A DNA stretch of 64,000 bases from Salvia splendens (lineage: Eukaryota > Streptophyta > Magnoliopsida > Lamiales > Lamiaceae). Numbering within the stretch: position 1 is the stretch's first letter; each line of letters starts with the position of its first letter. The position numbers were made by a program, and so were the translations under genes. Shown one piece after another: positions 13,435-24,408 of this stretch. Below the pieces are notes generated by a model, which had not been told where the DNA came from, made no database searches, and worked only from the letters and a program-made list of their open reading frames with translations. The stretch lies in the NCBI RefSeq assembly GCF_004379255.2, contig NC_056035.1:39684773-39748772 (forward strand). The letters run 5' to 3'.

Positions 13435-13498
13435 CTCAGCATCCTTTGAAAAGATTATATCACATATATACTAAATTGGGAAATATTAAGAAATAGCA
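11879..13498. other. Very AT-rich intergenic DNA
   Basis: No gene seen. From about 12400 to 13400 the sequence is almost entirely A and T with many ATTATTA/AATAATA runs, the sort of composition seen at matrix attachment regions. A (TA)19 microsatellite lies at 13396-13433. The stretch 12051-12110 is similar to 15367-15425 (both contain ATTTGGCCTTTA followed by a CGTCAA and ATTTTCTAAC motif). Confidence 0.6.
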
Positions 13499-13705
13499 AT
13501 GGCTTCTAATTCTAGTTCTAGTAAAAATGAAGTGAAGAAGGCTCAGAAGAAGAAACGAGAAACTAAACCTGATGATGCATGGGAAACAAAGACTCTTAAT
13601 GAATTTCGATTGCATGATCCAATCCCTAGGTTACACACCATATACGCGGCTGCTGGTCAAGGGTCTATTAGGTACAAATTGGAGTATGGAAAACATACCA
13701 AGTAA
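13499..13705 (+). CDS. Small ORF of unknown function, 68 residues
   Basis: ATG at 13499, stop at 13703-13705. The product is basic and lysine-rich near the N-terminus (NEVKKAQKKKRETK), then a more complex segment (TLNEFRLHDPIPRLHTIYAA). I recognise no family. Codon use is unlike the AT-rich surroundings, which suggests a remnant of a coding exon, perhaps brought by a transposon. It could be an expressed microprotein, a gene fragment or chance. No downstream exon or donor logic is clear. Confidence 0.3.
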   Translation: MASNSSSSKNEVKKAQKKKRETKPDDAWETKTLNEFRLHDPIPRLHTIYAAAGQGSIRYKLEYGKHTK

Positions 13706-14087
13706 TCTTATCATACATTGTTCATTACGAACATTAGGTGATCTATAATGATTATCTAGCATATAATAAAGAGTGAACTACGTACCTGAACTTGAACTAT
13801 GTCTTTTGCACGCCAATGATACCTGAACTTTAAAAATATCTTGGATAGTCCTTGAACTAAGGGATAATCACATTTTTAATAATTTTTCACTTTTCAGTTT
13901 AATTTTAAACCAAAAATACCCTCAAAAGCTTGGAGGGCATTTTTGTCCATAAAAAATCGGTCATTATCACACTTTTGCTTTTCAGAATATGTTTATTTTT
14001 CCGTTGCAAGTCCCCTTTCTCTCTCTTCCCTCTATCTCTCAAGTATAGAGCGTGTGTTTGTGTTAATTCTTCATCAAAATACCCAAT

Positions 14088-14219
14088 TTCTTCTTCTTCT
14101 TCTTCTTCTTCTTCTTCTTCTTCTTCTTCTTCTTCTTCTTCTTCTTCTTCTTCTTCTTCTTCTTCTTCTTCTTCTTCTTCTTCTTCTTCTTCTTCTTCTT
14201 CTTCTTCTTCTTCTTCTTC
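14088..14219. repeat. (TTC)44 microsatellite
   Basis: 132 bp of uninterrupted TTC. It creates long poly-serine or poly-leucine open frames on the plus strand that are not genes. Confidence 0.97.
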
Positions 14220-14241
14220 CCTCTTCGTGTTTTTTTCCTCA

Positions 14242-14487
14242 ATGTCTACTGTGTCAGTAAATAACTCGGATGAAGGGGGAAATGGTTGTAGGTGGCTTCG
14301 ATTTCAATACGATAATTGTTGGTGTCGCGAAAGAACGATTCTGAAAATGGCGCTCGATAGCTCGTGCCTGTGTCGTCATTCTGGTTTCTCGAAGATGATG
14401 CTAGTGCTCGTTTTTTTGGAGGCATTACGCATTACCCTATCTAAGACGGAAATGGAGGTTGTTGGAGGAAGAGGGAGAGTTCCTTGA
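14242..14487 (+). pseudogene. Decayed GRF-type zinc finger fragment inside the MULE-like element
   Basis: Reading from ATG at 14242 gives MSTVSVNNSDEGG, then CRWLRFQYDNCWCRERTILKM. The CWCRE...ILKM start followed, in another frame, by FWFLEDDASARFFGG resembles the GRF zinc finger found in many plant transposon-associated proteins (CxCG...kT, FwGC, C.fF.W). The second half is readable only after a frame change, and the metal-binding GC pair is not evident, so the fragment is broken. The GRF reading is a weak inference from motif shape. Confidence 0.35.
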
Positions 14488-15097
14488 CTGACTTGCGAGG
14501 GCGAGTGGCCGCTGGTTTCAGGAGGAAGAAGGGGAGTGGGAATGGAGGGATGAGAGGTGAATTTGAGAGAGAGAGAGACGAGAATTTAGTTGAGATGAGA
14601 GAGAAGTTCATTTTAGAAATTGGCGTGTAGAAGTCAAAAGGGGTTTTGTGAGTTTTGAAAATATTTTACAGCTAAATATTATACTCCCTCCGTCCCATAA
14701 AAGTTTAGTCATAACTTTTAGGCACGGAGGTTAAGAAAGGGGTTTTGTGAGTTTTGAAAGGAGTAATATAATTTGATATATGGAGTATTACATATTTGGT
14801 TCATTCCTTTATACAATCGGACAAAAAATATGTAAGTGTATCTCCAAATCACGTACACCAAATCACATCCACCTGCGTATTTTGAAAAGCAAAAGTGTGA
14901 TAATGACCGATTTTTCTGTATAGACAAAAATGCCCTCCAATCTTTGGGAGTATTTTTGGTATAAAATTAGACCGAAAAGTGAAAAAGTATAAAAATGTGA
15001 TTATCCCTTAGTTCAGGGACTATCTACGATTTTTTAAAGTTCAGGTACCATTGGCTTGCAAAATGCATAATTCAGGGACCATTTGCGTAGTTCACTC

Positions 15098-15932
15098 ATA
15101 AAGATAAATAGGGTAATATTGTTTTCTCATATACATATCTATTTCTACAGTTATGTGTTTTTTGTTTTGTCCGGGTTTCTCCGGTTTGGAAGGCCTTTGA
15201 GAGCTCGTGAGGCGTTGTTTTGTTTTGTTTTCCCCTTCATCACTCTATATAAAAAAATTGTATCGAAGACTAATAGTATGTGTGGGAATGAATGTTATGC
15301 GATCGATTCATTTTTCTTTTAAGTTTGGTTATTAGCTGATAATTTTATTAGCAATATTTTTTCTAGCAATTTGGCCTTTAGTATAAATATGTCAACAATC
15401 GTCAACGACATTCTCTATTTTCTAACTCATTTTTTTTTACTAATTTGTTACCCTCTCAAATTTGTCATTGTGAACACACAATGTGATCGTTCCTCCCCTA
15501 CTGTTTGGGGTTGTGTCCACCTTCATAATTCGCCCGTTATAAAGCACCTACGATATTAATTGATCTATCCGATCCTACTAATTCTGCTTTCTATATCAAC
15601 CATAGCCTAATTCGTCACTTCAACTATAATAAGATTGTCTTGGGCAATCCAAAATCGAGTTTGTCTGTGACATTGATGCTGAATATCGATGTTTCATATG
15701 ATACTAATCATTATTTTGATGAAAATAGATTATAACTATCATATTTAAATATTTCATAAAAATATATCCATGATCCATTTTTTGCTGAATGAATTGACAC
15801 TCTATTGATTTTCCACTTATTTAGATCAACAGCACAACCACTGAATGTAGAAATTTGTAAATATTGAATGAAATTAAGTATCAAAATCATACGTATAAAC
15901 TTAAAATCGTCCAATATTGTAGAAACTCTATT
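15098..15932. other. Intergenic; right part is a diverged copy of DNA at 19.36-19.51 kb
   Basis: No gene. The interval 15690-15860 matches 19365-19505 in order (CGATRYTTCATRTGATAC-like start, ATATTTCATAAAA, TTCTCCCACTTATTTAGAT-like end), so it belongs to the duplicated segment that includes the A/B barrel pseudogene. Confidence 0.55.
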
Positions 15933-16163
15933 AATTTTCCCCTTCATCCCTCTCGCAATCCCCAAATCCTCGCCCTTCACCGTCAGCCGCCCCCGGAGGG
16001 ACCGGAGAAGGACGTGGAGGGGGTCGTCGTTGTAGGAGGCGAGGTCGGACTTGGATCGCTAGCGGGAGTGGATCATGTGGGTGACGGTGAGGGCGGCGGA
16101 GGAGCGGCAGCGGCGGAGATGTGGAGGACGGAATCCACGCGGAGGGCTTGGCTTTGAGTAGGA
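15933..16163 (-). pseudogene. Partial, decayed copy of the stress-response A/B barrel gene
   Basis: The sequence aligns with 19757-20162 of the intact gene: shared blocks include CCCTCTCGC, TCGCCCTTC, CACCGTCAGCCGC, GGAGGGACC, TAGGAGGCGAGGTCGGACTT, GGAGATGTGGAGGACGGAATC-like and GGAGGGCTTGGCTTTGAGTA. It spans 231 bp where the gene has 406, so several internal deletions have removed coding sequence, including the part for the end of the first Dabb domain. Neither the start nor the end of the gene is present. Non-functional as a protein gene. Confidence 0.85.
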
Positions 16164-16918
16164 TAGGCAGTAGTGTTTAGCAAAATTAAACTATCTGAGA
16201 GTAAATAAAAAAATTTCATATAAAAAAGATATTAAACAGAAATGAAAATATAATTAAGAGAATAAAAGTAAAATAGAAAGAGATTTAATAATTGCCAGAA
16301 AAATAAATTTATAGCTTGTACCATAACTTAAAAAGTTAGCGGGAAAAAGTTAGTACTATGTTTGAATTTGTTTTCACTTAATTAACCGTGAAAGAGAGTT
16401 AACTAGAAAATTAAATTTATAGCTTGTACCATAACTAGAGAAGTTAGTAGGAAAAACTTAGTACTATGTTTGAATTTGTTTTCACTTATTTAACCAAAAG
16501 TTAGTAGGAAAAACTTAGTGTACTACGTTTGAATTTGTTTTCACTTATTTAACTGTAAAACAATGTAGTTTTCTAAACACTATATATTGTTGATATTTTT
16601 AACTCAATGACATTATTTTCTTTATACATAGAGTCACAGACGTCGTTGCTTGATTATTTACATGATTTTGTTTTATTTGATACTCCTGCATTTTAGTATT
16701 CTTTTTCTCTTTTCATATTATTTCAGAAACGGCAAACAATAATTAATGTAGGTAGTAGCCCCTTCTAAATTTTCCACTTAATGATTATTTGATACTACAT
16801 AAAAAGATCAACTACTGCGTAGTACTATTGACAACTGATAATAGATGCAATCTGCATTCCACACTTGCACGTTTAACACATAAATTTAGGTATTGATATT
16901 TAGTGAATTAAATTATAC
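16164..16918. other. Intergenic with a three-fold tandem repeat and pieces shared with 20.9-23.9 kb
   Basis: Three tandem units at 16304-16411, 16412-16496 and 16497-16556 share GTTTGAATTTGTTTTCACTT. A related single unit is at about 21950-22000. Further blocks match 22024-22065 (CACTATAT.TTGTTGATATTT), 23853-23884 (GATTATTTACATGATTTTG) and 20948-21060 (AAACGGCAAACAATAATTAA). Confidence 0.7.
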
Positions 16919-16921
16919 TAG

Positions 16922-18976
16922 GAGCATCCCCAACCATGCTTTTACCAAAGAGCGGATGTAGGTCCGGTCCCACATTTATTAATTTTTTACTCCATGCTCT
17001 TCTCGAAGAGCACAATACCCCCATGGCCACATCCATGCTCTTCCGCAATGACATGCTCAAGGGTCCCATCATTCTATTATTCAATTTAAATAAAAACATT
17101 TTCATAATATTAAAATGCATTAAAAATATCCAAAATACTATTACTAATTACTAAAAATTAAAAATTACATAATTAAAAGCTTAAAAATTAAAAATTTCAT
17201 AATAAAGTCTAAAAAATAAAAATTACATAATTTAAATCCTAAAATTAAAAATTACATAATTAAATTCATAAAAATTAAAAAACCACTACTCATTGCCGAA
17301 TTTCGCCCAAATGTGTTTGATTAAGTCATCTTGTAGCTCAGTGTGGATTTTGATATCGCGTATTATTTGGATCCTCTCGCGCACCGTCTTATGCATACAT
17401 CGGCGTGGGGGAGACCGCGGTTGAGCTTCCGGCTTCATCCTCGTCATTAAAGTTAGGCGCCATCGGTCCTTCGTCGGCTATAATCGTGTTGTGGAAGATA
17501 ATACACGTGTACATGATGTCGGCAATATTCTTAACGCACCACAGCCGAGACGGGAGCCCTCACAATGTTGAATCGGCCTTGAAGGACCCCAAAAGCTCTT
17601 TCGACATCTTTCCGAGCAGCCTCTTGACGCTGCGCATAAAGAACCCGTCTCGGGTCTTGCGGATTGTTGAGCGTCTTCATGAAAGTCGACCACCTTGGGT
17701 AGATATCATCGGCGAGATAGTAACCCATGTGGTATGGATTTCCGTTGACGGTGAAGTCGATCATCGGTGCTACACCATTCAAAACATCATTGAAGAGTGG
17801 TGAAGAATAGAGCACGTTCAAGTCGTTGTTGGATCCGGCAACACCAAAATATGCATGTCAAATCCATAGGCGGTAGTCGGCGACTGCTTCAAGGATAAGC
17901 GTTGGGCCGCCGCCTTTGTGGCCGCTTAAGTGTTGCCCCCTTCAAGCATTCGGGCAATTCTTCCACTTCCAGTGCATGCAGTCAGTGCTGCCAAGCATAC
18001 CGGGAAATCCGTGGACTGTTTCGTGAAGATGAAGCAACCGTTGACAATCTTCGGTGGTAGGTGCCTGAAGGAATTCCTCACCGAAAGTAGAACGAACGTC
18101 GTCGCAAAATTTTTTGAAGCATTCGATTCCAGTTGACTCACCCACATGCAAATACTCATCGAAGAGATCAGCCGTTTGCCCAGTAGCAAGTTGTCGGATG
18201 TCACAAGTACACTTCTGCAACGCCGAGAGACTTTGTCGACCGGTTGCGTCTCTACGTGATTGAAAGTATTCAGCACGGGCGGATAAATTGTTGACAACAT
18301 GCATAAACAACCGTTTTGACATGCGAAAACAGCGCCGAAAGTAATCTTCCAGAAACCGCAGCTCGTCGGAAAAATAGTCGGCAACGAGCCTTTCGTGGGC
18401 TCCCTCTCGGTCACGAGGGATGTAGCGACGATTTGATCTAGTTGGTCGAGGAGGAGGGGAGGGGTAGCGGCGGCGACATAGGCTTCATAGGCGGCACGAT
18501 ATTGTTCATAGTATTCTTGTTCTTCGCGCTCCGCTTCCTCAATAATATCACTGAAATCCATTTTTGAATTTAAAGAGAGTATGAGTGAGAGATGAAGATG
18601 TACATGAGTTGCATGAAAAAATATGAATGAGAGATAATTTGATGTGAAAAATGGATGATGAATGAGTGTATTTATAGATGATTTTGGGATTAAAAAATTT
18701 TAAAAGAATTCAAAAAAGGTAATAAAACGGCTATATTTTTGGGAATCCGAAAATATTTTTATTTTTAATATTATTTTTGATTTTTTTTAAATAGAAATTG
18801 CAACGGCTAAGCCGTTGGCGAATGAGAACGCGCCACGTTGCCCTGCTCAGCGGCACGGGCGTGCTCGATACATCGAGCAGCACCGTGCCGTCGGCGAGAG
18901 TGCAGCTGCGGACAGTAGCGTGCCGCGCCGTCGGCACGGACAGCGTCCTTCCCCAAGAACACCGTTGGGGATGCTC
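16922..18976 (-). mobile_element. PIF/Harbinger transposon, transposase-bearing, decayed
   Basis: Left end GAGCATCCCCAACCATGC and right end complement GAGCATCCCCAACGGTGTTC are inverted. The flanks are TAG (left) and TAA (right), an imperfect 3 bp target duplication of the TWA type used by this superfamily. It contains a transposase pseudogene on the minus strand and, near the 5' end, an almost perfect palindrome GCTCGATACATCGAGC (18863-18878). The same family as the element at 47199-49149. Confidence 0.85.
17410..18561 (-). pseudogene. Harbinger (HARBI1/ALP1-like) DDE transposase, frameshifted
   Basis: Starts at ATG 18559-18561 (MDFSDIIEEAEREEQEYY). A frameshift after about residue 30 (near 18460) moves the reading to the frame with MSKRLFMHVVNNLSARAEYF, which continues through TDCMHWKWKN (first catalytic Asp). 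A stop follows near 17942, and the next block resumes with NNDLNVLYSSPLFNDVLNGV (second Asp) and RKDVERAFGVLQGRF (catalytic Glu), ending in a stop near 17531. The order of DDE blocks matches PIF/Harbinger nucleases. At least two lesions, so it cannot make a full protein as it stands. Confidence 0.85.
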
Positions 18977-18979
18977 TAA

Positions 18980-19557
18980 AATAAGTGACAAATAAAGTTT
19001 TGAGAAGTGATAAATGTACATAAATTTTACATACATAATTAGATTTTTTAGGTATTTCACATTTGAAACTGATTCAAGATTTTTAGTTTCTTTTAAATAA
19101 ATTAGTACTATATTATATATTTATCCTATAAAAATAGATATGCTAGATTAGATATGAGAAATCTTGGGCATCTTTCTCTCCTCCCTTCCACATTTTTTGG
19201 TGTATGACTGTATACAGTATTATCAAAAAAATTCTAACTCACCCCCTTCCTTCATTTAAGGATGTTTATCCTGAAATTTGTCCCATGCTTCCATCTCCAT
19301 TTTTGTCTATCGCACAAAATTTAACTCATTTTACTTTTTATCATTTTTATAGTGGTGAATATATGCGTTTCATTCGATACAAATCATGATATTATCTTCA
19401 TGAAAATTGATCAAAACTATCGCATACAAATATTTCATAAAACAACTCTTAACAATCCTTCAATTCTCCCACTTATTTAGATGAACAAAACAACCATTGT
19501 TTGGTACAAAATTAACAAACAAACCAGGACGGAAGGAGCAAGAAAAACGAGTGAAGC
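18980..19557. other. 3' flank of the A/B barrel gene
   Basis: AT-rich, no gene. 19365-19505 is the parent of the duplicated flank at 15690-15860. Confidence 0.6.
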
Positions 19558-20292
19558 TTAAAGGCGGGCAGCAGCCGCCGGAACAGAGGCCGGCACCGCA
19601 CAATCGAGCACCACCACGTCATCGAGGTGCTCACTCACCACCTCTGATACGACGCCCAATGCTTCAAGCTCCTTGACCACCGCAATCGACGCGATCGAGA
19701 AACCCTTGCTCCTTTCCGGCGAGAAATTCTCCCCCGCCGTCAGCTGCTCAATCGCATCAAATTTCCCCTTGATCCCTCTCGCCATCTCCAAAACCTCGCC
19801 CTTCCCGCTCTCGTCCTTCACCTTCATCACCGTCAGCCGCAGTGCCGCCCCGGGAGGGACCGCCACTGGCCCGGAGAAGTCCTCGGCCACCCAATCCACG
19901 GCCATGACGTCGTCAACGACGGGCTTGACGTAACCGGCCACGACGGCGACGTGGACAGGGTCGTCGGTGTAGGAGGCGAGGTCGGACTTGGATCGGTAGC
20001 GAGAGTGGAGCATGTGGGTGAAGGTGAGGGTGGAGGAGCGGCAACGGGAGACGGGGCCGGCCGAGATGTGGAGGACGGAATCAAGGGTTGCGAGGCCGTT
20101 GAGGTTGCGGATCATGTCGTTGACAGCGGAGGGGTCGGCGGAGGGCTTGGCTTTGAGTAGGACGACGTGCTCGATGATATGGCTGGGGGCGGAGGAAGAC
20201 ATTTGGACGGAGAAAGGTGCACGGAAATTGCGGCGGAGTGGCAGCGGAGAAGGGGAGTGAAGGGAGAGGGCGGCAGGTCTTATACGAAGCAT
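19558..20292 (-). CDS. Stress-response A/B barrel (Dabb) domain protein, two-domain UP3-like
   Basis: Single exon, 244 residues. The frame opens further upstream but without an ATG; the first ATG is at 20290-20292 (MLRIRPAALSLHS). The N-terminus to about residue 30 is rich in S, R and P and lacks acidic residues, like a plastid transit peptide; a second Met at residue 31 precedes the first Dabb domain (SHIIEHVVLLKAKP, residues 37-130), with a second Dabb-like domain at about 148-235 (LRLTVMKVKD ... DDVVVLDCAVP). The last three residues are ARL, a variant of the peroxisomal PTS1 signal. Dabb dimers form an A/B barrel; the family is linked to stress response in plants but no reaction is firmly known. 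A decayed partial duplicate lies 4 kb away. The upstream region at about 20790-20940 might hold a 5' UTR exon. Confidence 0.88.
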   Translation of the reverse strand: MLRIRPAALSLHSPSPLPLRRNFRAPFSVQMSSSAPSHIIEHVVLLKAKPSADPSAVNDMIRNLNGLATLDSVLHISAGPVSRCRSSTLTFTHMLHSRYRSKSDLASYTDDPVHVAVVAGYVKPVVDDVMAVDWVAEDFSGPVAVPPGAALRLTVMKVKDESGKGEVLEMARGIKGKFDAIEQLTAGENFSPERSKGFSIASIAVVKELEALGVVSEVVSEHLDDVVVLDCAVPASVPAAAARL

Positions 20293-22247
20293 TGTTGGAG
20301 TCTGATTTCTGCTCACATTTCACCAATCTAATAGTTAAATTTTGAATAAAACTAACTCCATCTATCAATATACTCCTAAAAATGAAAATGAAATGAAATT
20401 AAAAATGAAACTAGATTATAGTAGAGATTTCTAAGCCATATTTCACTATGCAAGCTAACAAGATGAATGCTACTATCTACAAATTATGATTGAATTTGGC
20501 TCTGAACACGGTTACAGTTAAAAGGATTTGGAGTCTCTTGGGAATTCTGTCGAACAGGTGATAGGGCATTCCCTAGCATCAATTTTCCATTCCAATCTCG
20601 AAAAAATCACCCCCAATTCAAGTCATAAATTCTAGCAGACAAGTTTGAGCATCACATAAAGCCAATTACTATGAAATAACCCCAATTCAAGTCATAAATT
20701 GAAGGACAACTTACTACTACCTTAATCTTTCCAAGTCAATGTTAGAATGCAAGTGGAATAAGATATGCTATAAAAAATGCTTACCAATTTTTAGGAATGG
20801 GTGTGAAGCTTGATTCTTCAATGGAGGATGGAGAAGGAGGCGAGCTTTGGGGGATGGCGTTGGAGAAATCCGGCGGTAGTAGGAAACCGAGAGGAGTATA
20901 TGTATATGTCGCGAGAGATTTGAGGATGGAGAATTTTATTCTTTTTCTCTTTTAATATAATAGTATTTCATAAACGGCAAACAATAATTAATGTAGCCAT
21001 TCTAAATTTTCTACTTAATCATTATTTGATGTATAAAAGATCCACTGCTACTATATTGAGGTTTAGTTAATTAAATAATAGTATTAAAATAAAAGAGAAA
21101 TAAAGTTTAAATGAAAAAAAAAGAGATAAAGTATAATTGATAATTATCGGAATAAAGGAATTAGAAGATCGATGAAAAAATAAAAGAAAGAATTTATTAT
21201 CAAAAAATAAAATGCTTCACTTGGGTTAAAATGTTTTTTTTTAAATACACCTCACTTATATTAAGACATGAGAATATCATTTATACCTATCTAGAATATC
21301 TCAAATTAATTTTCAAGACTTAACACAACAACAAAATTGGCCTCATTTTATTTTAATATATTTATTCTGCTAATTAGACTCATTTTATTTAAGTATTCTT
21401 CCAGTTTAGATAATTAACTAACTAAAATTAGCTAACTAAATCCAAAATTTAACTAGTTTTTCTAACTATAGTTTGAATTTTTAAAATTTTGGGTGTATAT
21501 ACTATCTCTCTCACAGCTCCCAGTCCGATTATAAATCTTTAAAAAGAGTCATTTTCTATGTTCCAACTAAATTGATTCGAATTTATTTTTTGAAGTTAGA
21601 ATCATTCCCTAGTATTTTGATAAAAAAATTTAAATATTAAATTACTTTTATTTTTTCTTCTATTTTACTAGTATCTTTTATTTCGTCTATTTAATTTTAT
21701 TTTCATTTTATTTATTTAATAAAATTTCTTAACTTCTGTGTCTAAAAAAATAATTCAATTTAATCGGCACGGAGAGCATATAAAATTATTCCCTTCTCCT
21801 CATAATATTAATAAGTGAGATAATTTATTTTAGACGTCATATTATGATATTATTTGTCATTTCATAAAAGTATTATATACATTTCAAAATTTTGTTTCAT
21901 AGTTTGAAATCAGCGTGAAGATAAATTATTTTAATATAAAATAAATTTACAGTCTGTACCATAACATTAATAAATTAATAGGAAAAGGCTAGTATTATGT
22001 TTGAAATAGTATGGCTTTTGAACACTATATGTTGTTGATATTTTTAACTAAACGATAATGTTGTTTAACATATATACTTTCACGATTATCATATTAAATA
22101 AAATTTCACAAAATAATATTATTACAATGCCCAGAGACAAAAAAAAACGTTGCTAAAAAGATGGAATTTGCAAATAGTAATCTTTTTTTTGTTTTAATAC
22201 ACAGTTACGTAATTTTACTATTCTGATAAAGAATACCAAATCAAATA
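20293..22247. other. Intergenic / promoter side of the A/B barrel gene, possible untranslated exon
   Basis: Read on the minus strand, 20940-20790 is GC-richer and pyrimidine-rich (CTCGCCTCCTTCTCCATCC), ending with a plausible donor (AAAAATTG|GTAAGC near 20784), so it could be a 5' UTR exon of the minus-strand gene or an independent transcript. On the plus strand it holds a 44-codon open frame from 20821 (MEDGEGGELWG) with no known domain. The rest is AT-rich with blocks shared with 16.3-16.8 kb. Confidence 0.4.
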
Positions 22248-22255
22248 GATACAAC

Positions 22256-23389
22256 CATCGGCGGATCCAGGTGGGGTCGCGCGGGGTCGGCCGACCCCAC
22301 CGGCGGTCCACCGAACACTGCCGGAAAACATCATCTTCGACCTTTGACCTGGTGCAGTTCCGTCTCCGACCCCACGACCAGCTTCAACTCTACCCGAAGC
22401 CTTCCGCCTTTTCCAAAAACTAAGAGGAGAAAGGAACAATACTAATAAGAATAGAGTAGAGATAGATAAGGGGAGGGGTTGCAGAAGAAGCTGATGTATT
22501 CTCAACGAAGAAGATGAACAGAGAGGTTAATATTGATTTTTGGGCTGAGGAGTGGTTAATACTCCTATTGATTGTTGGGTTAGAAAATCTATAAGTAAAA
22601 AATCTAATTGATTGCCTCTGGTCACTCGTCGTTAATACTGCTTTTTCATTTAATTCGCCTGCCAATAATTTTCTAAGCCATGTAGTATTAACTTTTTTTC
22701 TCCTTAATTTTCCCACAAATTTACATAAATTCCTAATTTATTTAAGTTTATTAGTTAAAAAAATCAGTCAATACTGTCCTTTTTAAATAATTTTATCTTT
22801 ATTACAAGAGTTACAACTTTCTTTATAAATAAAAATTCAATATTTCTACCCAATTATTATTTTGATTAAATAGAAAGTTATAGTAAGAGACAAAGATTAA
22901 GATTTTGAGGGGCATAGGCTTTGCACAAAAAAAATTGGTGCGTTATTGATATTCTTTTAATCATGTTTTATTATTTTTTTACTTTTATTTTGTTTATTTG
23001 ACCTAATTTTTATGAATATAATAATTATATACTTATATTTTTTTATTATTGATTTTAATTACCATCCATATTAAATTAATGGATAAATTTATTTTAAAAA
23101 TATCTTGAGTTTGTATCTGTTCTCATGAGTTTTATCTGTTCTTCTGGTGCTAATGTTGAACACAATCAACGACTGAAAGATATGTTTGCAATTATTTCCA
23201 ATGATAAAATTTCGGTCAGCTTCAAAATATGAATATTCGTAAAAGTTAAAAATATGAACTCGTAAAAGTCAACTATCGTGATAAAACAAAGATAATTTTA
23301 TTTGTAATGTATTTTTATAATATATATAATATTATTATATTAATTATCTCGTCCGACCCCACGATTTTTAAATCCTGGATCCGCCCATG
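22256..23389. mobile_element. Non-autonomous hAT element
   Basis: Flanked by a perfect 8 bp target duplication, GATACAAC at 22248-22255 and 23390-23397, the hAT hallmark. Ends start CATCGGCGGATCCAGG and, complemented on the right, CATGGGCGGATCCAGG. A subterminal GGGGTCGGCCGACCCC palindrome lies near 22283-22298. The interior is AT-rich and has no transposase I can read. It ends about 240 bp upstream of the UXS TATA box. Confidence 0.88.
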
Positions 23390-23626
23390 GATACAACACA
23401 TATCTGCGTGGATCCTAGTTGTAAATCTATAATTTCTATCCATCTAAATTTTCAACCGAGGAAGATGAAACGTGTCAATATATTGGACTGAAAGCGAATT
23501 GTCAAAATTATTTTGTATGAGTTGTGTAAATAGCCCTAGTTAGAGAAGTAAGCCTCCTTCCCCTCACATTTATTGAAATCTTTTTGTTTACGCCTTCACT
23601 TGTTACTGTGCATCACCTTCTCTGCT

Positions 23627-23634
23627 TATATAAA
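23627..23634 (+). promoter_or_regulatory. Probable TATA box of UXS
   Basis: TATATAAA, roughly 90 bp upstream of the 5' UTR intron donor (CTTGCAAG|GTTAGT, intron from 23722). Expected transcription start about 30 bp downstream. Confidence 0.5.
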
Positions 23635-24408
23635 TAAATCTTCAAATTGTTGACTCATAGTATTATTGCTTACTGCTTTGGGTGGAATCTTGAAATCTGT
23701 AGCACCCCTCTCTCTTGCAAGGTTAGTGTGTGTGTTTCTTTGTTTTTAAGGTTTCTGGTTCTGAAATTTGGGGTGACTTTGTAAAGGTCTAGTCTTTCTA
23801 GTTTCTGTCTTTGACTCTTTGTGAGGCAATTTTGCTAATTTAAGGTGGTGGGAGCTTGATTATTTACATGATTTTGTTTTATTTGGATAATTTGATTGTT
23901 TTGTGGGAAGATCTGTACCAATTCAGCAATGTTTTGGTAGAATTTTGGATGATGATGTGAGTTGTTCAGTTGGCAAAAATTGGATCTTGAATGATGATCA
24001 ATGTACTACTTTGCATTTGTTGGGAGTGTTGCTGTCTATTTCTTGGAGTGATTTACATGGAATTAATGTTGATTTTTTACTCTAATTTGGTAGCAATTGG
24101 ACTGTTGTGGCTGATATGATGTTGGATCTTATTTGAAATTTGAAAGTTGTTTTGCTGGTGAATGTCTCAATCAGTTGTGATGCCTTTAATTTTGTGTTTA
24201 TGATCTTTGGAAATGTTAGACTTGTTTTCTAATATTTGCGATTTTTATTCACTCATTTGAAATTTTGGTGTGAGTAGTGTAAAAGAATGTTGTTGAATGC
24301 TTGAATTTCTGTCTTTGTTATATATGTATTGTATTGATGTTTGTGTTTTGTTTCTGGTTCGATCTCGCTGTTATTTGATTCAGAAATCGGAAAAAGGGAT
24401 ATTTGCAA

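Larger units (their letters stand above)
13771..15097. mobile_element. MULE-like element with about 220 bp terminal inverted repeats
   Basis: The left end (from 13771, GAGTGAACTACGTACCTGAA) and the right end (to 15097, complement GAGTGAACTACGCAAATGGT) are long imperfect inverted repeats reaching to about 13990 and 14873; both include the GGATAATCACATTTTTA and TTGGAGGGCATTTTTGTC blocks. Long inverted repeats of this size are typical of Mutator-like elements. I find no clean 9 bp target duplication (ATAAAG occurs near both ends). The interior has a (TTC)44 tract, a decayed gene fragment and a small Stowaway piece near 14682-14732. Confidence 0.7.

Noticed and set aside
13930..14487. 185-codon frame with a long poly-serine run
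   Set aside because: Created by the (TTC)44 microsatellite; only the part after 14242 may derive from a gene fragment.
20293..20316. Eight extra N-terminal codons on the A/B barrel protein
   Set aside because: The extension starts with GTG; the first ATG is at 20290-20292.
22420..22716. 98-codon minus-strand frame
   Set aside because: Lies in the hAT element, no domain, composition-driven.
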